Positions 34,200 through 42,295 of a DNA stretch of 64,000 nt are shown piece by piece. The notes below the pieces were generated by a model. The model did not search any database and was not told where the DNA came from. It saw only the letters and a list, made by a program, of their open reading frames with translations. Every line of letters begins with the position of its first letter. The first letter of the stretch is position 1. This DNA comes from Candidatus Poribacteria bacterium (GTDB lineage: Bacteria; Poribacteria; WGA-4E; WGA-3G), in NCBI GenBank assembly GCA_026702755.1, contig JAPPBX010000038.1, forward strand, positions 1 through 64,000, in the 5' to 3' direction. A program made the position numbers and the translations under genes.

Positions 34200-35822
34200 A
34201 TGACAACCCAACAGAAACGCCCCGTCGTTCTTATCATTCGGGACGGCTGGGGCAATAATCCGTATCCTGAGTTTCAACAATCAAATGCCGTTCATCTCGC
34301 GAAAACACCCGTAGATGATTGGCTACGACAGAACTATCCAAACGTCCTAATCCATACCTCCGGCGAAGATGTCGGTTTACCCGCTGGAGTCATCGGCAAC
34401 AGCGAAGTCGGACATCAAAACATCGGCGCAGGACGCATCGTGAACCAAGAACTCCTCCGCATCAGTAATATGATCCGCTCTGGCGAGTTTGCTCAGAATG
34501 CAGTGCTTTTGGACGCGATTGCCCATGTCAAAAAGCACGGAACACATCTCCATCTCATGGGGTTAGCAAGCGACGCTGGGGTTCATAGTTCGCTTGAACA
34601 CCTCTATGGCCTCCTCATACTTGCGAAAACGAATGGACTCAAACCTAACCAAGTTTTAATTCACAATTTCAGCGATGGACGTGATTGTCAACCCGACCTC
34701 GGTATCCAATTTTGCGAGCAGATTGAAGCGAAGTTGAAAGAGATTGGCATCGGGCAGATAGCCTCCGTTATCGGTCGCTACTATGCGATGGATCGAGATG
34801 ACCGGTGGGAACGCGTTGAGGTGGCATATCGCCTTTTAACCGAAGGGTGCGACAACCGCGTCGCTGCTGCTATAGATGCCTATCGTGACTATTATGAGAA
34901 CCCTGATGACACCAATCGTAAGGGCGACGAATTCGTCCGTCCAAGTGTGGTTATCGGAGCCGACGGTGAACCACTCCCTCGCATCACTGACGGAGATGTC
35001 GTTGTGTTTTATAACTTTCGAGGTGATAGACCTCGGGAACTCACCAAAGCCTTTTGCCTTGATGAATTTCCGTTTCAGGGAGAGGGGAAAGACGGTGTCG
35101 TTCGACAGATGGGTTTTAAACGGAATTGCAAACCTGACGTTAAATTTGTTACGATGACCGAGTATGAGCGAGGAATGCCCGTTGAAGCGGCTGTCAAGAA
35201 ACCTCCCAAGATGCAGAATACGCTCGGTGCTTATGTTAGCGAGGTGGGGCTAACGCAGTTCCGATGTGCAGAGACTGAGAAATTTCCGCACGTTACCTTC
35301 TTTTTTAATGACTATCGCGATGAACCCTACAAAGGCGAAGATCGGCAAATCATCGCCTCTCCACGTGACGTAACGACCTACGACCAGAAGCCAGAGATGT
35401 CCGCACCCGGTGTGACCGCAGAGATGCTACGTCGGATCGGCTCCGACAAATATGACCTGATGGTACTCAACTATGCCAACGGTGACATGGTGGGACATAC
35501 AGGTTCCCTTCCAGCTGCTATTAAAGCAGTTGAGGCGGTTGACGTGGGTGTCGGGAAGATTGTTGATGCTGTGCTTAGAAAGGACGGCGCGCTCATTGTC
35601 ACTGCTGACCACGGCAATTGTGAACAGATGATTGATCCAGACACCGGCGGTATCCATACCGCACATACAACGTACGACGTAGACCTCATCGTTGTTGATA
35701 ACCAACGCAGGGAGCAACAACTTCGTGAAGGTGGTCGGCTTGCTGACATCGCACCGACAGTGCTCCACCTCCTCGGTTTGGCGCAACCCTCTGAGATGAC
35801 CGGTGAATCGTTAGTTCCATAG
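34200..35822 (+). CDS. gpmI: 2,3-bisphosphoglycerate-independent phosphoglycerate mutase
   Basis: The 540-residue enzyme interconverts 3- and 2-phosphoglycerate in glycolysis and gluconeogenesis using two manganese ions. It has DGWG near the N-terminus, the catalytic Ser in NSEVGHQNIGAGR (Ser 68), SDGRD, IGRYYAMDRDDRWERV, YNFRGDRPREL, LNYANGDMVGHTG and the late TADHGNCEQM, the full motif order of the family. AAGGAATTTGC precedes ATG 34200. The gene is probably transcribed alone. Confidence 0.96.
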   Translation: MTTQQKRPVVLIIRDGWGNNPYPEFQQSNAVHLAKTPVDDWLRQNYPNVLIHTSGEDVGLPAGVIGNSEVGHQNIGAGRIVNQELLRISNMIRSGEFAQNAVLLDAIAHVKKHGTHLHLMGLASDAGVHSSLEHLYGLLILAKTNGLKPNQVLIHNFSDGRDCQPDLGIQFCEQIEAKLKEIGIGQIASVIGRYYAMDRDDRWERVEVAYRLLTEGCDNRVAAAIDAYRDYYENPDDTNRKGDEFVRPSVVIGADGEPLPRITDGDVVVFYNFRGDRPRELTKAFCLDEFPFQGEGKDGVVRQMGFKRNCKPDVKFVTMTEYERGMPVEAAVKKPPKMQNTLGAYVSEVGLTQFRCAETEKFPHVTFFFNDYRDEPYKGEDRQIIASPRDVTTYDQKPEMSAPGVTAEMLRRIGSDKYDLMVLNYANGDMVGHTGSLPAAIKAVEAVDVGVGKIVDAVLRKDGALIVTADHGNCEQMIDPDTGGIHTAHTTYDVDLIVVDNQRREQQLREGGRLADIAPTVLHLLGLAQPSEMTGESLVP

Positions 35823-35869
35823 TAGCGTTTGTTAAAAGACATTCACAAATTGTAAGGGGTATCCCAAAA

Positions 35870-36190
35870 ATGAATGACCAACAACTGCAACCTACCTCAG
35901 CGGATGCCCAGTTAAGGGCAGAGCAAGATGCGGAATCCGATGCCAAGAAGATTAGCTGGTTCTTCATCGGTTTCTTCGGCAATATAGTCGGTGCCCTTAT
36001 GGCATCTATTTATGAGCCAGCACCACCTGCCTCGCGGCTGCTTGAGAAATCTCCTGAATATGTGGCTGCGTATACAGATAGTTACAAAGCAAAGAGTCGA
36101 AGGATTCAACTACGTCAGTCCATAATTGGTCTTATTATTCCTTTTATCTTTATGATTTTGTGGATGATCTTTCTGGGAATTTTCATATAG
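35870..36190 (+). CDS. Small two-helix membrane protein
   Basis: I do not recognise this 106-residue protein. It has a charged N-terminus, a helix (SWFFIGFFGNIVGALMASIY), a basic middle (AYTDSYKAKSRRIQLRQS) and a C-terminal helix (IIGLIIPFIFMILWMIFLG). The design recalls small, uncharacterised membrane proteins. It lies between gpmI and prs at short distances (47 and 49 nt), so it may share their transcript. AAGGGGTATCC precedes the start. Confidence 0.6.
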   Translation: MNDQQLQPTSADAQLRAEQDAESDAKKISWFFIGFFGNIVGALMASIYEPAPPASRLLEKSPEYVAAYTDSYKAKSRRIQLRQSIIGLIIPFIFMILWMIFLGIFI

Positions 36191-36239
36191 AATGCCTACA
36201 GCCTGGCAAAAGGCATAAGATTTTAAAGGAGATTTTGGC

Positions 36240-37235
36240 ATGTCCCCACTCATTGACCAGCACGTTAACAACGATTTCAGGCTATTCGCTGGCAGCGCGA
36301 ACCCGGCGTTGGCAAAAGAGATCGCTGCGATTTTAGGTGTTGAACTCGGTAAAATTACAATCGAGCCGTTTCCCAACCTTGAGACTCGCGTTCAGATTGA
36401 GGAAAGTATCCGAGGCACGGATATTTATGTTGTGCAGCCAACGAGTCAACCTGCCAACGAAAATCTGATGGAGCTGCTCATCACGATTGATGCCATGAAA
36501 CGCGCATCAGCCCGACAGATTACCGCGATTATTCCATACTTTGGATACTCTCGCCAAGATCACAAAACCACCGGGCGCGAACCGATCAGTGCAAAACTCG
36601 TCGCGAATCTCTTGACAACCGCTGGGGCAAGTCGCGTCATGGCTATTGATCTACACGTGCCACAGATACAAGGTTTCTTCGATATTCCTATGGATCACTT
36701 GACCGCCCTAACGACCTTGACAAATTACTTCCGCGAGAAGCAGGTTGAAAATGGTGTAATTGTTGCCCCTGATGCAGGTCGTGCCAAATTAGCAGAAAAA
36801 TATGCGGATATTCTTGGACTTCCGTTAGCCATCATGCACAAGCGGCGAACCGGTGTTGATGGACAGGGCGTTAAGTTCGTCGAGCTTGTTGGAGACGTTG
36901 AAGGCAAAACCCCAATTATCACTGACGATGAAATACAAACAGGGGGGACGATTCGCCAACAAGCCATAGCCTTGGCAGAGGCGGGGGCAGAACCTGCTTA
37001 TGTGTGTATCGCACACCCTATATTGGTTGGTCCAGCGTTGGAACGGCTCAGTCATCCAGCAATTCGCGAAGTGGTCACCACCAATACGATCCCCGTTCCT
37101 GCTGAAAAGCAGCTGGACGGGAAAGTTAAAGTGCTTTCTATCGCGCCGCTCCTTTCTCAAGCCATATTGAGGGTACATCAGCACCGGTCGGTGAGTCAGG
37201 TCTTCCGGGATCAGCAGCTTGATTTCCCTGTCTAA
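36240..37235 (+). CDS. prs: Ribose-phosphate pyrophosphokinase
   Basis: The 331-residue enzyme makes phosphoribosyl pyrophosphate from ribose-5-phosphate and ATP for nucleotide, His and Trp synthesis. It has FAGSANPALAKEIA, the ATP loop FGYSRQDHKT, the VMAIDLHVPQIQGFF divalent-metal region, DAGRAKLAEKY, and the PRPP loop IITDDEIQTGG, which is slightly divergent from the usual DDMIDTGGT. AAGGAGAT precedes the ATG. The gene may be cotranscribed with the downstream glycosyltransferase. Confidence 0.95.
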   Translation: MSPLIDQHVNNDFRLFAGSANPALAKEIAAILGVELGKITIEPFPNLETRVQIEESIRGTDIYVVQPTSQPANENLMELLITIDAMKRASARQITAIIPYFGYSRQDHKTTGREPISAKLVANLLTTAGASRVMAIDLHVPQIQGFFDIPMDHLTALTTLTNYFREKQVENGVIVAPDAGRAKLAEKYADILGLPLAIMHKRRTGVDGQGVKFVELVGDVEGKTPIITDDEIQTGGTIRQQAIALAEAGAEPAYVCIAHPILVGPALERLSHPAIREVVTTNTIPVPAEKQLDGKVKVLSIAPLLSQAILRVHQHRSVSQVFRDQQLDFPV

Positions 37236-37293
37236 TTTGTGGATCACGCAACTCGCCGCTGAGAACTAACTCACATGATGGGCGGGCGAACAG

Positions 37294-38394
37294 ATGGACA
37301 AAAAACCGATACTTTACCTGAGTCATTGCGGTTCGAGCATCGGCGGGGGTGAAAAGCAGCTTGCGTATCTCGTTGCAAATATTGACCGAGCGCGCTATCG
37401 TCCCCTCGTCGTTTGTCCTGACGATGGTGTTTTTGTGGAACACTTGAGGCGTGTTGATATTCCGACAGTGGTTCTTGAGCTTCCGCCGTGGCGGAAAGCG
37501 CGATCGTTGATAACGAGGTACAGTGCCGCTGGAAAATTAGTCGCACTTGCGAAAACACACAGCGTGCACCTTGTCCATACCTCTGATTCTTGGTTGAATC
37601 CGTATCTATGGTTTCTCAAAAAGCGGTTGAAAGTACCTGTTGTTTCACACGTGCGAAACCTCCTTACATCGGATCAGGTATGGAAATACAGGTTCGATCG
37701 GATAGACAGGACTATCGCTATCTCGGAGCAGAGCAAGGACCCGCTGATTCAAGCTGGGATTGATGCGCGAAAGGTTGATGTCATATACAATTGTGTTGAT
37801 TTGTCCGTTTTTCAACCCGCGTATCGACCCGCACATCCGGGGGAATATGTTGTCGGTATCGTGGGTAGAATTGAACCCTTCAAACGCCAGAAGGAATTTG
37901 TTGAGATAGCCGCGAAGGTCACTGCGCAATGCAAAAAGGTGAGGTTTCGGGTCATCGGTGCCGCATTGGATATGCCGGAGCATCGCATTTATGAGCAGGA
38001 AGTCCGCCAGTTGGTGGCAAAATATGGATTACAAGCGTTTATTCACTTCGCTGGGCACCGCACGGATATGCCTACCGCGATGCAGGAACTTGACCTCCTC
38101 GTAACCCTTTCAGCAGGGAGCGTCATTGCCGAGGCGATGGCGACTGGTAAGCCTGTCATCGGGACACCTATCGGTAGCACGGCTGAGATGATTGTTCACG
38201 GGGTAACGGGATATGTTGTGCCCTTAGACTCGATAGAGGGAATCGCGGATAAAATTATTGAACTCGCCGAAGATCCGATCCAAAGCGTACGTATGGGACA
38301 AGCCGGAAGAAAACATGCCGAGGAAACGTTTGACATTGAAATGCATGTTCAAAAGGTACAGGATATTTATAAGAAATTGTTAACTATAGGTTGA
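37294..38394 (+). CDS. Glycosyltransferase family 4 protein
   Basis: The 366-residue cytoplasmic GT-B enzyme transfers a sugar from a nucleotide donor. The N-terminal domain has LSHCGSSIGGGEKQLAYLV (glycine loop) and VHTSDSWLNPYLW, and the C-terminal donor-binding domain has GIVGRIEPFKRQKEF and the ExxxxxxxE-type region VIAEAMATGKPVIGTPIGST. It probably acts in surface polysaccharide or glycolipid synthesis. The stop overlaps a promoter for the next gene. The start at 37294 has a short G-rich stretch (GGGCGGGCG) before it. Confidence 0.88.
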   Translation: MDKKPILYLSHCGSSIGGGEKQLAYLVANIDRARYRPLVVCPDDGVFVEHLRRVDIPTVVLELPPWRKARSLITRYSAAGKLVALAKTHSVHLVHTSDSWLNPYLWFLKKRLKVPVVSHVRNLLTSDQVWKYRFDRIDRTIAISEQSKDPLIQAGIDARKVDVIYNCVDLSVFQPAYRPAHPGEYVVGIVGRIEPFKRQKEFVEIAAKVTAQCKKVRFRVIGAALDMPEHRIYEQEVRQLVAKYGLQAFIHFAGHRTDMPTAMQELDLLVTLSAGSVIAEAMATGKPVIGTPIGSTAEMIVHGVTGYVVPLDSIEGIADKIIELAEDPIQSVRMGQAGRKHAEETFDIEMHVQKVQDIYKKLLTIG

Positions 38395-38419
38395 AATTTT
38401 TAAGGGATTGAAGTATAAT
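38391..38419 (+). promoter_or_regulatory. Near-consensus promoter of a PhyH gene
   Basis: TTGAAA (38391-38396), a 17-nt spacer and a perfect TATAAT (38414-38419) lie 36 nt before the PhyH ATG. The -35 box overlaps the glycosyltransferase stop codon. Confidence 0.7.
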
Positions 38420-38454
38420 AATGGCAGCATCATTTCGTTAGGAGGAGAGGAACA

Positions 38455-39312
38455 ATGCTCACGCAAGAACAGTGTGATTTTTACGAGGAGAACGGTTACA
38501 TCGGTGTTGAGGCGGTGCTAACAGCGGAAGAGGTCGCCGATCTTCAACGCGTCACCGATGAATTTGTTGAGAAATCGAGAGAGGTTACCGAACATACCGA
38601 CATCTTTGATTTGGAGCCAGGGCATACTCCCGCGAATCCGCGCGTGCGTCGTATCAAGAGTCCAGCACTCTATCATACCGTCTACGATCAGACCTTACGG
38701 CATCCGAAGATTCTGGATATAGTAGAGCAGCTTATTGGATCCGGTGTTCGGTATAATGGGCATAAATTGAATATGAAGTATCCGGAGTTCGGAAGTCCGG
38801 TTGAATGGCATCAGGATTGGGCGTTCTATCCGCATACCAACGATGATCTGCTTGCAGTCGGTGTCGTGATTGACGATATGACTGTGGAAAACGGGGCATT
38901 GATGATAATTCCGGGTTCCCATAGGGGACCGACCTTAGATCATCACCAGGATGGTGCTTTTATCGGTGCGGTTACTGACCCTGATTTCACACCAGAGGGT
39001 GCGGTGCCTGTAGAATTGAAGGCAGGTGGGATCACGCTCCATCATGTCCGTGCGCTACACGGTTCTGCTCCGAATACTTCTGACAGATCGCGTCGCTTAC
39101 TTCTCTTCCAGTATTGCGCGGTAGATGCGTGGCCTCTGAAGGGTATACCGGATTGGGATGCCTTCAACGACCTTATCATTCGTGGGGAACCGACGAATCA
39201 ACCCCGTATGGTGGTTGCTCCGGTGCGTATGCCGGAACCATACGCGGAGTTGAAAGGTTCAATCTACGAAGTGCAGTCTCTGCTTGACAATCCGCTCTAT
39301 GCCAAGGCGTAG
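38455..39312 (+). CDS. Phytanoyl-CoA dioxygenase (PhyH) family protein
   Basis: This 285-residue Fe(II)/2-oxoglutarate oxygenase has HQDWAFYPHTNDD (HxD iron site), MIIPGSHRGPTLDHHQDG, and LHGSAPNTSDRSRRLLLFQY (distal His and oxoglutarate Arg). The N-terminus EQCDFYEENGYIGVEAVLT is typical of PhyH. It hydroxylates an unknown small molecule. AGGAGAGGA precedes the ATG and it has its own promoter. It converges on the first HMA selenoprotein gene, with a hairpin between them. Confidence 0.92.
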   Translation: MLTQEQCDFYEENGYIGVEAVLTAEEVADLQRVTDEFVEKSREVTEHTDIFDLEPGHTPANPRVRRIKSPALYHTVYDQTLRHPKILDIVEQLIGSGVRYNGHKLNMKYPEFGSPVEWHQDWAFYPHTNDDLLAVGVVIDDMTVENGALMIIPGSHRGPTLDHHQDGAFIGAVTDPDFTPEGAVPVELKAGGITLHHVRALHGSAPNTSDRSRRLLLFQYCAVDAWPLKGIPDWDAFNDLIIRGEPTNQPRMVVAPVRMPEPYAELKGSIYEVQSLLDNPLYAKA

Positions 39313-39328
39313 TAGGGTTAAAATAGAA

Positions 39329-39354
39329 AGTGCGAGGCACGAAGACCTCGCACT
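39329..39354 (-). terminator. Rho-independent terminator of the HMA selenoprotein genes
   Basis: AGTGCGAGG and CCTCGCACT form a 9-bp GC-rich stem with an 8-nt loop. On the minus strand it is followed by TTTCTATTTT, so it terminates the leftward HMA transcript. Confidence 0.65.
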
Positions 39355-39419
39355 AACACACAGATTTGGTTCTTGTGAAAAAAGAAAAGGCGAGTCAATC
39401 TTGCCTTACCGACTAAGGT

Positions 39420-39737
39420 TTACTCAGCTGTTTTCGCGGTAAAACCTGCACCTTCAACAGCCTTTACGAGCGTGTCCGTTTCGACCTTGCCCTTCTCAAC
39501 CTTCACAACGGCTTTATTCTCAGCCATAGAAACACTGACAACCTCAGAGACACCCGTAACCTTTTTGAGTGCTTCCTGCACCTTACCGGTACACATACTT
39601 CACGTCATTCCAGTCACGGTCAGCGTCACTTCTTCAATAGTTGCTTCAGCGGTTTGCTGTTGGTTGTCTGCACACGCGGCCACGAATAAGAGTGCGGCGA
39701 GGCAGATAAATACAATTCCGGCGTTTAACTGACGCAT
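39420..39737 (-). CDS. HMA-domain lipoprotein, predicted selenoprotein (GMTUxxC)
   Basis: Reading through one in-frame TGA (39600-39602, codon 46) gives a 105-residue heavy-metal-associated (HMA) lipoprotein. Residues 1-22 are a signal peptide with lipobox FVAAC. The HMA motif normally reads GMTCxxC, and here it reads GMT-U-SMC with the TGA exactly at the first metal-ligand Cys. The HMA fold continues after it (KVQEALKKVTGVSEVVSVS, AVVKVEKGKV, LVKAVEGAGFTAK). A SECIS-like hairpin lies 18 nt after the TGA. The neighbouring paralogue shares the same arrangement. It probably binds a soft metal or acts in thiol/selenol redox chemistry at the envelope. A frameshift or pseudogene is unlikely given the intact downstream half. 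Confidence 0.85.
39569..39581 (-). promoter_or_regulatory. SECIS-like hairpin after the HMA UGA (gene 1)
   Basis: On the mRNA strand GUGC-AGGAA-GCAC forms a 4-bp stem with a 5-nt loop containing G at its second and third positions, 18 nt downstream of the UGA. Bacterial SECIS elements place such a G-containing apical loop about 16-37 nt after the UGA. The same bases occur at the same distance in gene 2. Confidence 0.65.
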
Positions 39738-39801
39738 AGGTCTATCCCTCTTATTTGTAGAGCGATTTCCTGTCGCTCCTCTTCAACTTTATCTATAAAC
39801 A

Positions 39802-39828
39802 GGAAAGGTGGGTAAAGCCCACCCTTCC
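39802..39828 (-). terminator. Terminator-like hairpin between the HMA genes
   Basis: On the minus strand GGAAGGGTGGG and CCCACCTTTCC form an 11-bp stem (one mismatch) around CTTTA, followed by a moderately U-rich TGTTTAT. It may end or attenuate the transcript from gene 2 before gene 1. Confidence 0.5.
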
Positions 39829-39845
39829 GGTTAAGCGGTTAAGCT

Positions 39846-40142
39846 TTATTCAGCGACTTTGGCGTCGAAACCTGTATCTGTAATGACCTTGGCGACTTTG
39901 TCAGCTGAAACTTTACTCTTCTCGATCTTTACAACGGCTGTATTGCTCTCATCAGAGACGCTTACCACTTCAGTCACACCGGGAGTGTTCTTGAGTGCTT
40001 CCTGCACTTTGCTGGTACACGCGCCTCACGTCATGCCCGTGACATCGAACGTTACTTCTTGGATCTTTTCACCGAAAAGTCCACAACCGACCATGAAGAC
40101 AAAGACAACGAGAAAGATCAGCGATAATCTTGCGATATGCAT
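39846..40142 (-). CDS. HMA-domain lipoprotein, predicted selenoprotein (GMTUxxC), paralogue 2
   Basis: Reading through TGA at 40026-40028 (codon 39) gives a 98-residue lipoprotein. It has a signal peptide with lipobox FMVGC, then an HMA domain where the metal motif is GMT-U-GAC, again with TGA at the first Cys. The HMA fold continues with SKVQEALKNTPGVTEVVSVS, VVKIEKSKV and KVAKVITDTGFDAK. The two proteins are clear paralogues, and both keep the UGA and the same downstream hairpin, which argues for selenocysteine rather than error. GGAGG precedes ATG 40142 and a promoter lies 31-59 nt upstream. A short spacer with a hairpin separates it from gene 1. Confidence 0.87.
39995..40007 (-). promoter_or_regulatory. 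SECIS-like hairpin after the HMA UGA (gene 2)
   Basis: The mRNA has GUGC-AGGAA-GCAC (extendable by an A-U pair) 18 nt after the UGA, identical in sequence and spacing to gene 1, although the surrounding codons differ more. Confidence 0.65.
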
Positions 40143-40172
40143 GGGTTAACCTCCTTGAATTAGTTATTTACC

Positions 40173-40201
40173 ATTTTAACACGTATTAATTTTTTTGGCA
40201 A
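40173..40201 (-). promoter_or_regulatory. Promoter of the HMA selenoprotein genes
   Basis: On the minus strand TTGCCA (40201-40196), a 17-nt spacer and TAAAAT (40178-40173) lie 31 nt before the ATG of gene 2. Confidence 0.6.
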
Positions 40202-40256
40202 TATTTTTAAAAAATAATGCAGATACATCCCGTATTACGCGCCAAAGTTTCAAAAG

Positions 40257-40586
40257 TTACCGTCGACGATAGCCTGCCTGCTCTGATAGCGCGTAGAGTT
40301 GGGAATTTTTCATGAAACGAATATCCTGTCCTCGCAATTTCCGTCCATACCGCTTTTCCAAGAATTGAATGCGTTCCTGTCGGTCGGGGAGCGGCATCCG
40401 TTTAGGGGTCTGCATTTTGAGCAATTCCTCACGTGATATTTTTTTCGGAGATGTAGGTGCTTGTGGTTTATTATAGTAGCATTTGGGGCATACGGCATAA
40501 CGCGGATAGCGGAGCCGACCGCAGCGGCAACGTGCTGTTCCATCGGGCCCACCGAGGGGTTCTTTCTGTATTTTTTCTGTTGCCAT
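40257..40586 (-). CDS. Zinc-ribbon protein of unknown function
   Basis: The 109-residue protein has a CxC...CxxC zinc ribbon (ARCRCGRLRYPRYAVCPKCYY) after a short N-terminus. The rest is basic and helical (PKKISREELLKMQTPKR, RQERIQFLEKRYGRKLRGQD). No family name can be given. I placed the start at ATG 40586, six bases after GGAGG, so its ribosome site sits just before the end of the upstream nuclease gene (stop at 40591-40593). This suggests cotranscription with that gene and possibly a nucleic-acid-related role. Confidence 0.65.
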   Translation of the reverse strand: MATEKIQKEPLGGPDGTARCRCGRLRYPRYAVCPKCYYNKPQAPTSPKKISREELLKMQTPKRMPLPDRQERIQFLEKRYGRKLRGQDIRFMKNSQLYALSEQAGYRRR

Positions 40587-40590
40587 TGGG

Positions 40591-41331
40591 TTACCTCCGA
40601 TGCACATCTAAAAACGTAAAGACCTTTTGAATCCGTTGGAGCTGCCTTTGAAACGCAGCAGCACGCTCAAATTGAAGTGCTTCGGATGCGCGGTCCCGCC
40701 TTTCAATCAGACTCGTCTCCACCTTTTCATACGCGCCGTCAAGTAGGTTGACAATATCCGTTATGGTTTCTCCATAGGCTTCGCGCGTGATGAGTGCCGC
40801 ACAAGGAGCATCACAACGCTTCACATGGTATTGGAAACAGGCACGAAATCCTGGAACCGGTGTAATTTCCCCTTCGCATGTGCGAACTGAGAAAATCCGC
40901 TGTAAAATATCAATCGCTTCGTCTGTCCATCGGCGACTCGACAGCGGACCGAAATATCTCGCGCCATCCGGTTGTGTTTCAGAAACCCGTTCAAGTCGTG
41001 GAAAAGCCTCTCCGACATCTATCCGAATATACCAAGATGACCGCCCATACTTCATGGCGGTGTTATAGGAAGGTTGATGCTCTTGAATCAGGCGTGACTC
41101 TAAGAAGAGTGCTTCCTGCTCTGAACGACACACCTGATAGCGCACATCTGTCGTCCATCGGATGAGTCTTTTAATTTTGCTTGGGCGTTTTTTTACCTTA
41201 TGGAGGTAGGAGTGGACCCGCTTCCGTAGACATTTTGCTTTACCGATATAGAGGATCGTCCCCGAAGCCCCTCGAAAAAAGTAGACACCTGGATCCGTAG
41301 GTACATCGGCGACCATTTCTCGCGTTAGCAT
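40591..41331 (-). CDS. GIY-YIG nuclease, short UvrC/Cho-like
   Basis: The 246-residue protein has the GIY-YIG fold of the UvrC N-terminus: GVYFFRGASGTILYIGKAKCLRKRV, with the conserved Arg and YxxxxxxE region (CRSEQEALFLESRLIQEHQPSYN). It also has a UVR-like helical tail (ASEALQFERAAAFQRQLQRI). It lacks the RNase-H-like endonuclease and HhH domains of full UvrC, so it resembles Cho, which makes a 3' incision at bulky DNA damage. The conserved Cys-rich segment FRACFQYHVKRCDAPCAA is also present. The zinc-ribbon gene follows immediately. Confidence 0.85.
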   Translation of the reverse strand: MLTREMVADVPTDPGVYFFRGASGTILYIGKAKCLRKRVHSYLHKVKKRPSKIKRLIRWTTDVRYQVCRSEQEALFLESRLIQEHQPSYNTAMKYGRSSWYIRIDVGEAFPRLERVSETQPDGARYFGPLSSRRWTDEAIDILQRIFSVRTCEGEITPVPGFRACFQYHVKRCDAPCAALITREAYGETITDIVNLLDGAYEKVETSLIERRDRASEALQFERAAAFQRQLQRIQKVFTFLDVHRR

Positions 41332-41418
41332 AGCTTAATTCACATCGTGATGTTGTTTGTTACAATTTATCCTATCATATTTTCCGAAACTATTCAATGA
41401 AAAGGTCCATCCAGTTCC

Positions 41419-41447
41419 TTGACACATTTTCTCCTTTCTGATAAACT
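41419..41447 (+). promoter_or_regulatory. Promoter of LamG gene
   Basis: TTGACA (41419-41424), a 17-nt spacer and TAAACT (41442-41447) lie 27 nt upstream of ATG 41474. Confidence 0.65.
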
Positions 41448-41473
41448 CTTATCCTATCAAGGGGGAAGAAAGC

Positions 41474-42217
41474 ATGAAACAGATATTTTGGTTTGTTATC
41501 ATTGGTAGCTTGTGTATAGCGATAAATCCTCTTTCAGCGGAGTTGCTGGATGACGCAGCAGGTATCTGGCTTTTTGATGAGGGTAAAGGTGGTGTCGCAG
41601 CGGATACGTCGGGCAACGGAAACGATGGTGAGGTGAGTGGTGCGAAATGGACAGAGGGTAAGTTCGGCGGCGCGCTGGAATTTGAACCGCCTCATGTTGT
41701 GAGGGTTGAGCCTTCTGATAGCCTCAATTTCAAGGATCAGATGACTATTGCAACTTGGGTTTACATGAATAAAGGTGTTTCCGATACCGCTATTCGGCGG
41801 AATGGTTCTTATCTATTGGAAGTTCAATCTGGAGGTGAAAGGGTGCCGGGGGGTTATGTCTTCGGTATCTGGTCCGGTGGTGGGTTTACTGGCGGTGTCT
41901 GGGGTAAAACCGTCGTTGAACCTGAAAAATGGTATCACATCGTTGGACTCTACGATGGCAGTGAAATGAAACTTTATGTGGATGGTACGCTTGAGTCTGC
42001 CGTTAAGCAGGGTGGTGATGTAGATCAGGCAGGCGAACTACTTTTCGGTACCTTTGGTGGTGAAAAGTTCATCGGTAGATTGGACGAGATTGTCTTCTTT
42101 GACCGCGGCATCACGGAGGCGGAGATTGCGGCGTTGATGAAAGGTGTAGAGGCAGTCTTACCCGTTTCCCCAAACGGATTACTTACAACCACTTGGGGAC
42201 GGATCAAGAGTCGCTAA
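41474..42217 (+). CDS. Secreted LamG-domain protein with TTWG tail
   Basis: The 247-residue protein has a signal peptide (FWFVIIGSLCIAINPLSAE) and a LamG domain (AGIWLFDEGKGGVAAD, FGGALEFEPPHVVRV, MTIATWVYMNKG, KWYHIVGLYDGSEMKLYVDG, RLDEIVFFDRGITE). It probably binds glycans or serves as a surface protein. It ends LPVSPNGLLTTTWGRIKSR, closely matching the TolB-like protein tail (LPVSP...LLTTTWG). GGGGGAAGAAAGC precedes the ATG and a promoter lies 27 nt upstream. Confidence 0.86.
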   Translation: MKQIFWFVIIGSLCIAINPLSAELLDDAAGIWLFDEGKGGVAADTSGNGNDGEVSGAKWTEGKFGGALEFEPPHVVRVEPSDSLNFKDQMTIATWVYMNKGVSDTAIRRNGSYLLEVQSGGERVPGGYVFGIWSGGGFTGGVWGKTVVEPEKWYHIVGLYDGSEMKLYVDGTLESAVKQGGDVDQAGELLFGTFGGEKFIGRLDEIVFFDRGITEAEIAALMKGVEAVLPVSPNGLLTTTWGRIKSR

Positions 42218-42222
42218 GCAAC

Positions 42223-42251
42223 TTGACACATACGCTCGCAGGTGCTATCAT
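42223..42251 (+). promoter_or_regulatory. Near-consensus promoter of Uma2 gene
   Basis: TTGACA (42223-42228), a 17-nt spacer and TATCAT (42246-42251) precede the Uma2 gene. This supports its GTG start at 42296 over longer frames that overlap the promoter. Confidence 0.7.
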
Positions 42252-42295
42252 ATAAGAAGTCGCAGATTCTTAAACATTTTATTCAGGTGGACCCC

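Noticed and set aside
39600-40028. Sequencing errors or pseudogenes creating the HMA TGA codons
   Set aside because: Two paralogues share the UGA position, downstream reading frames are intact, and a hairpin of SECIS type follows both.
39472-40149. Rightward short ORFs across the HMA genes
   Set aside because: They are shadows of the leftward HMA selenoprotein genes, which have signal peptides, domains and ribosome sites.
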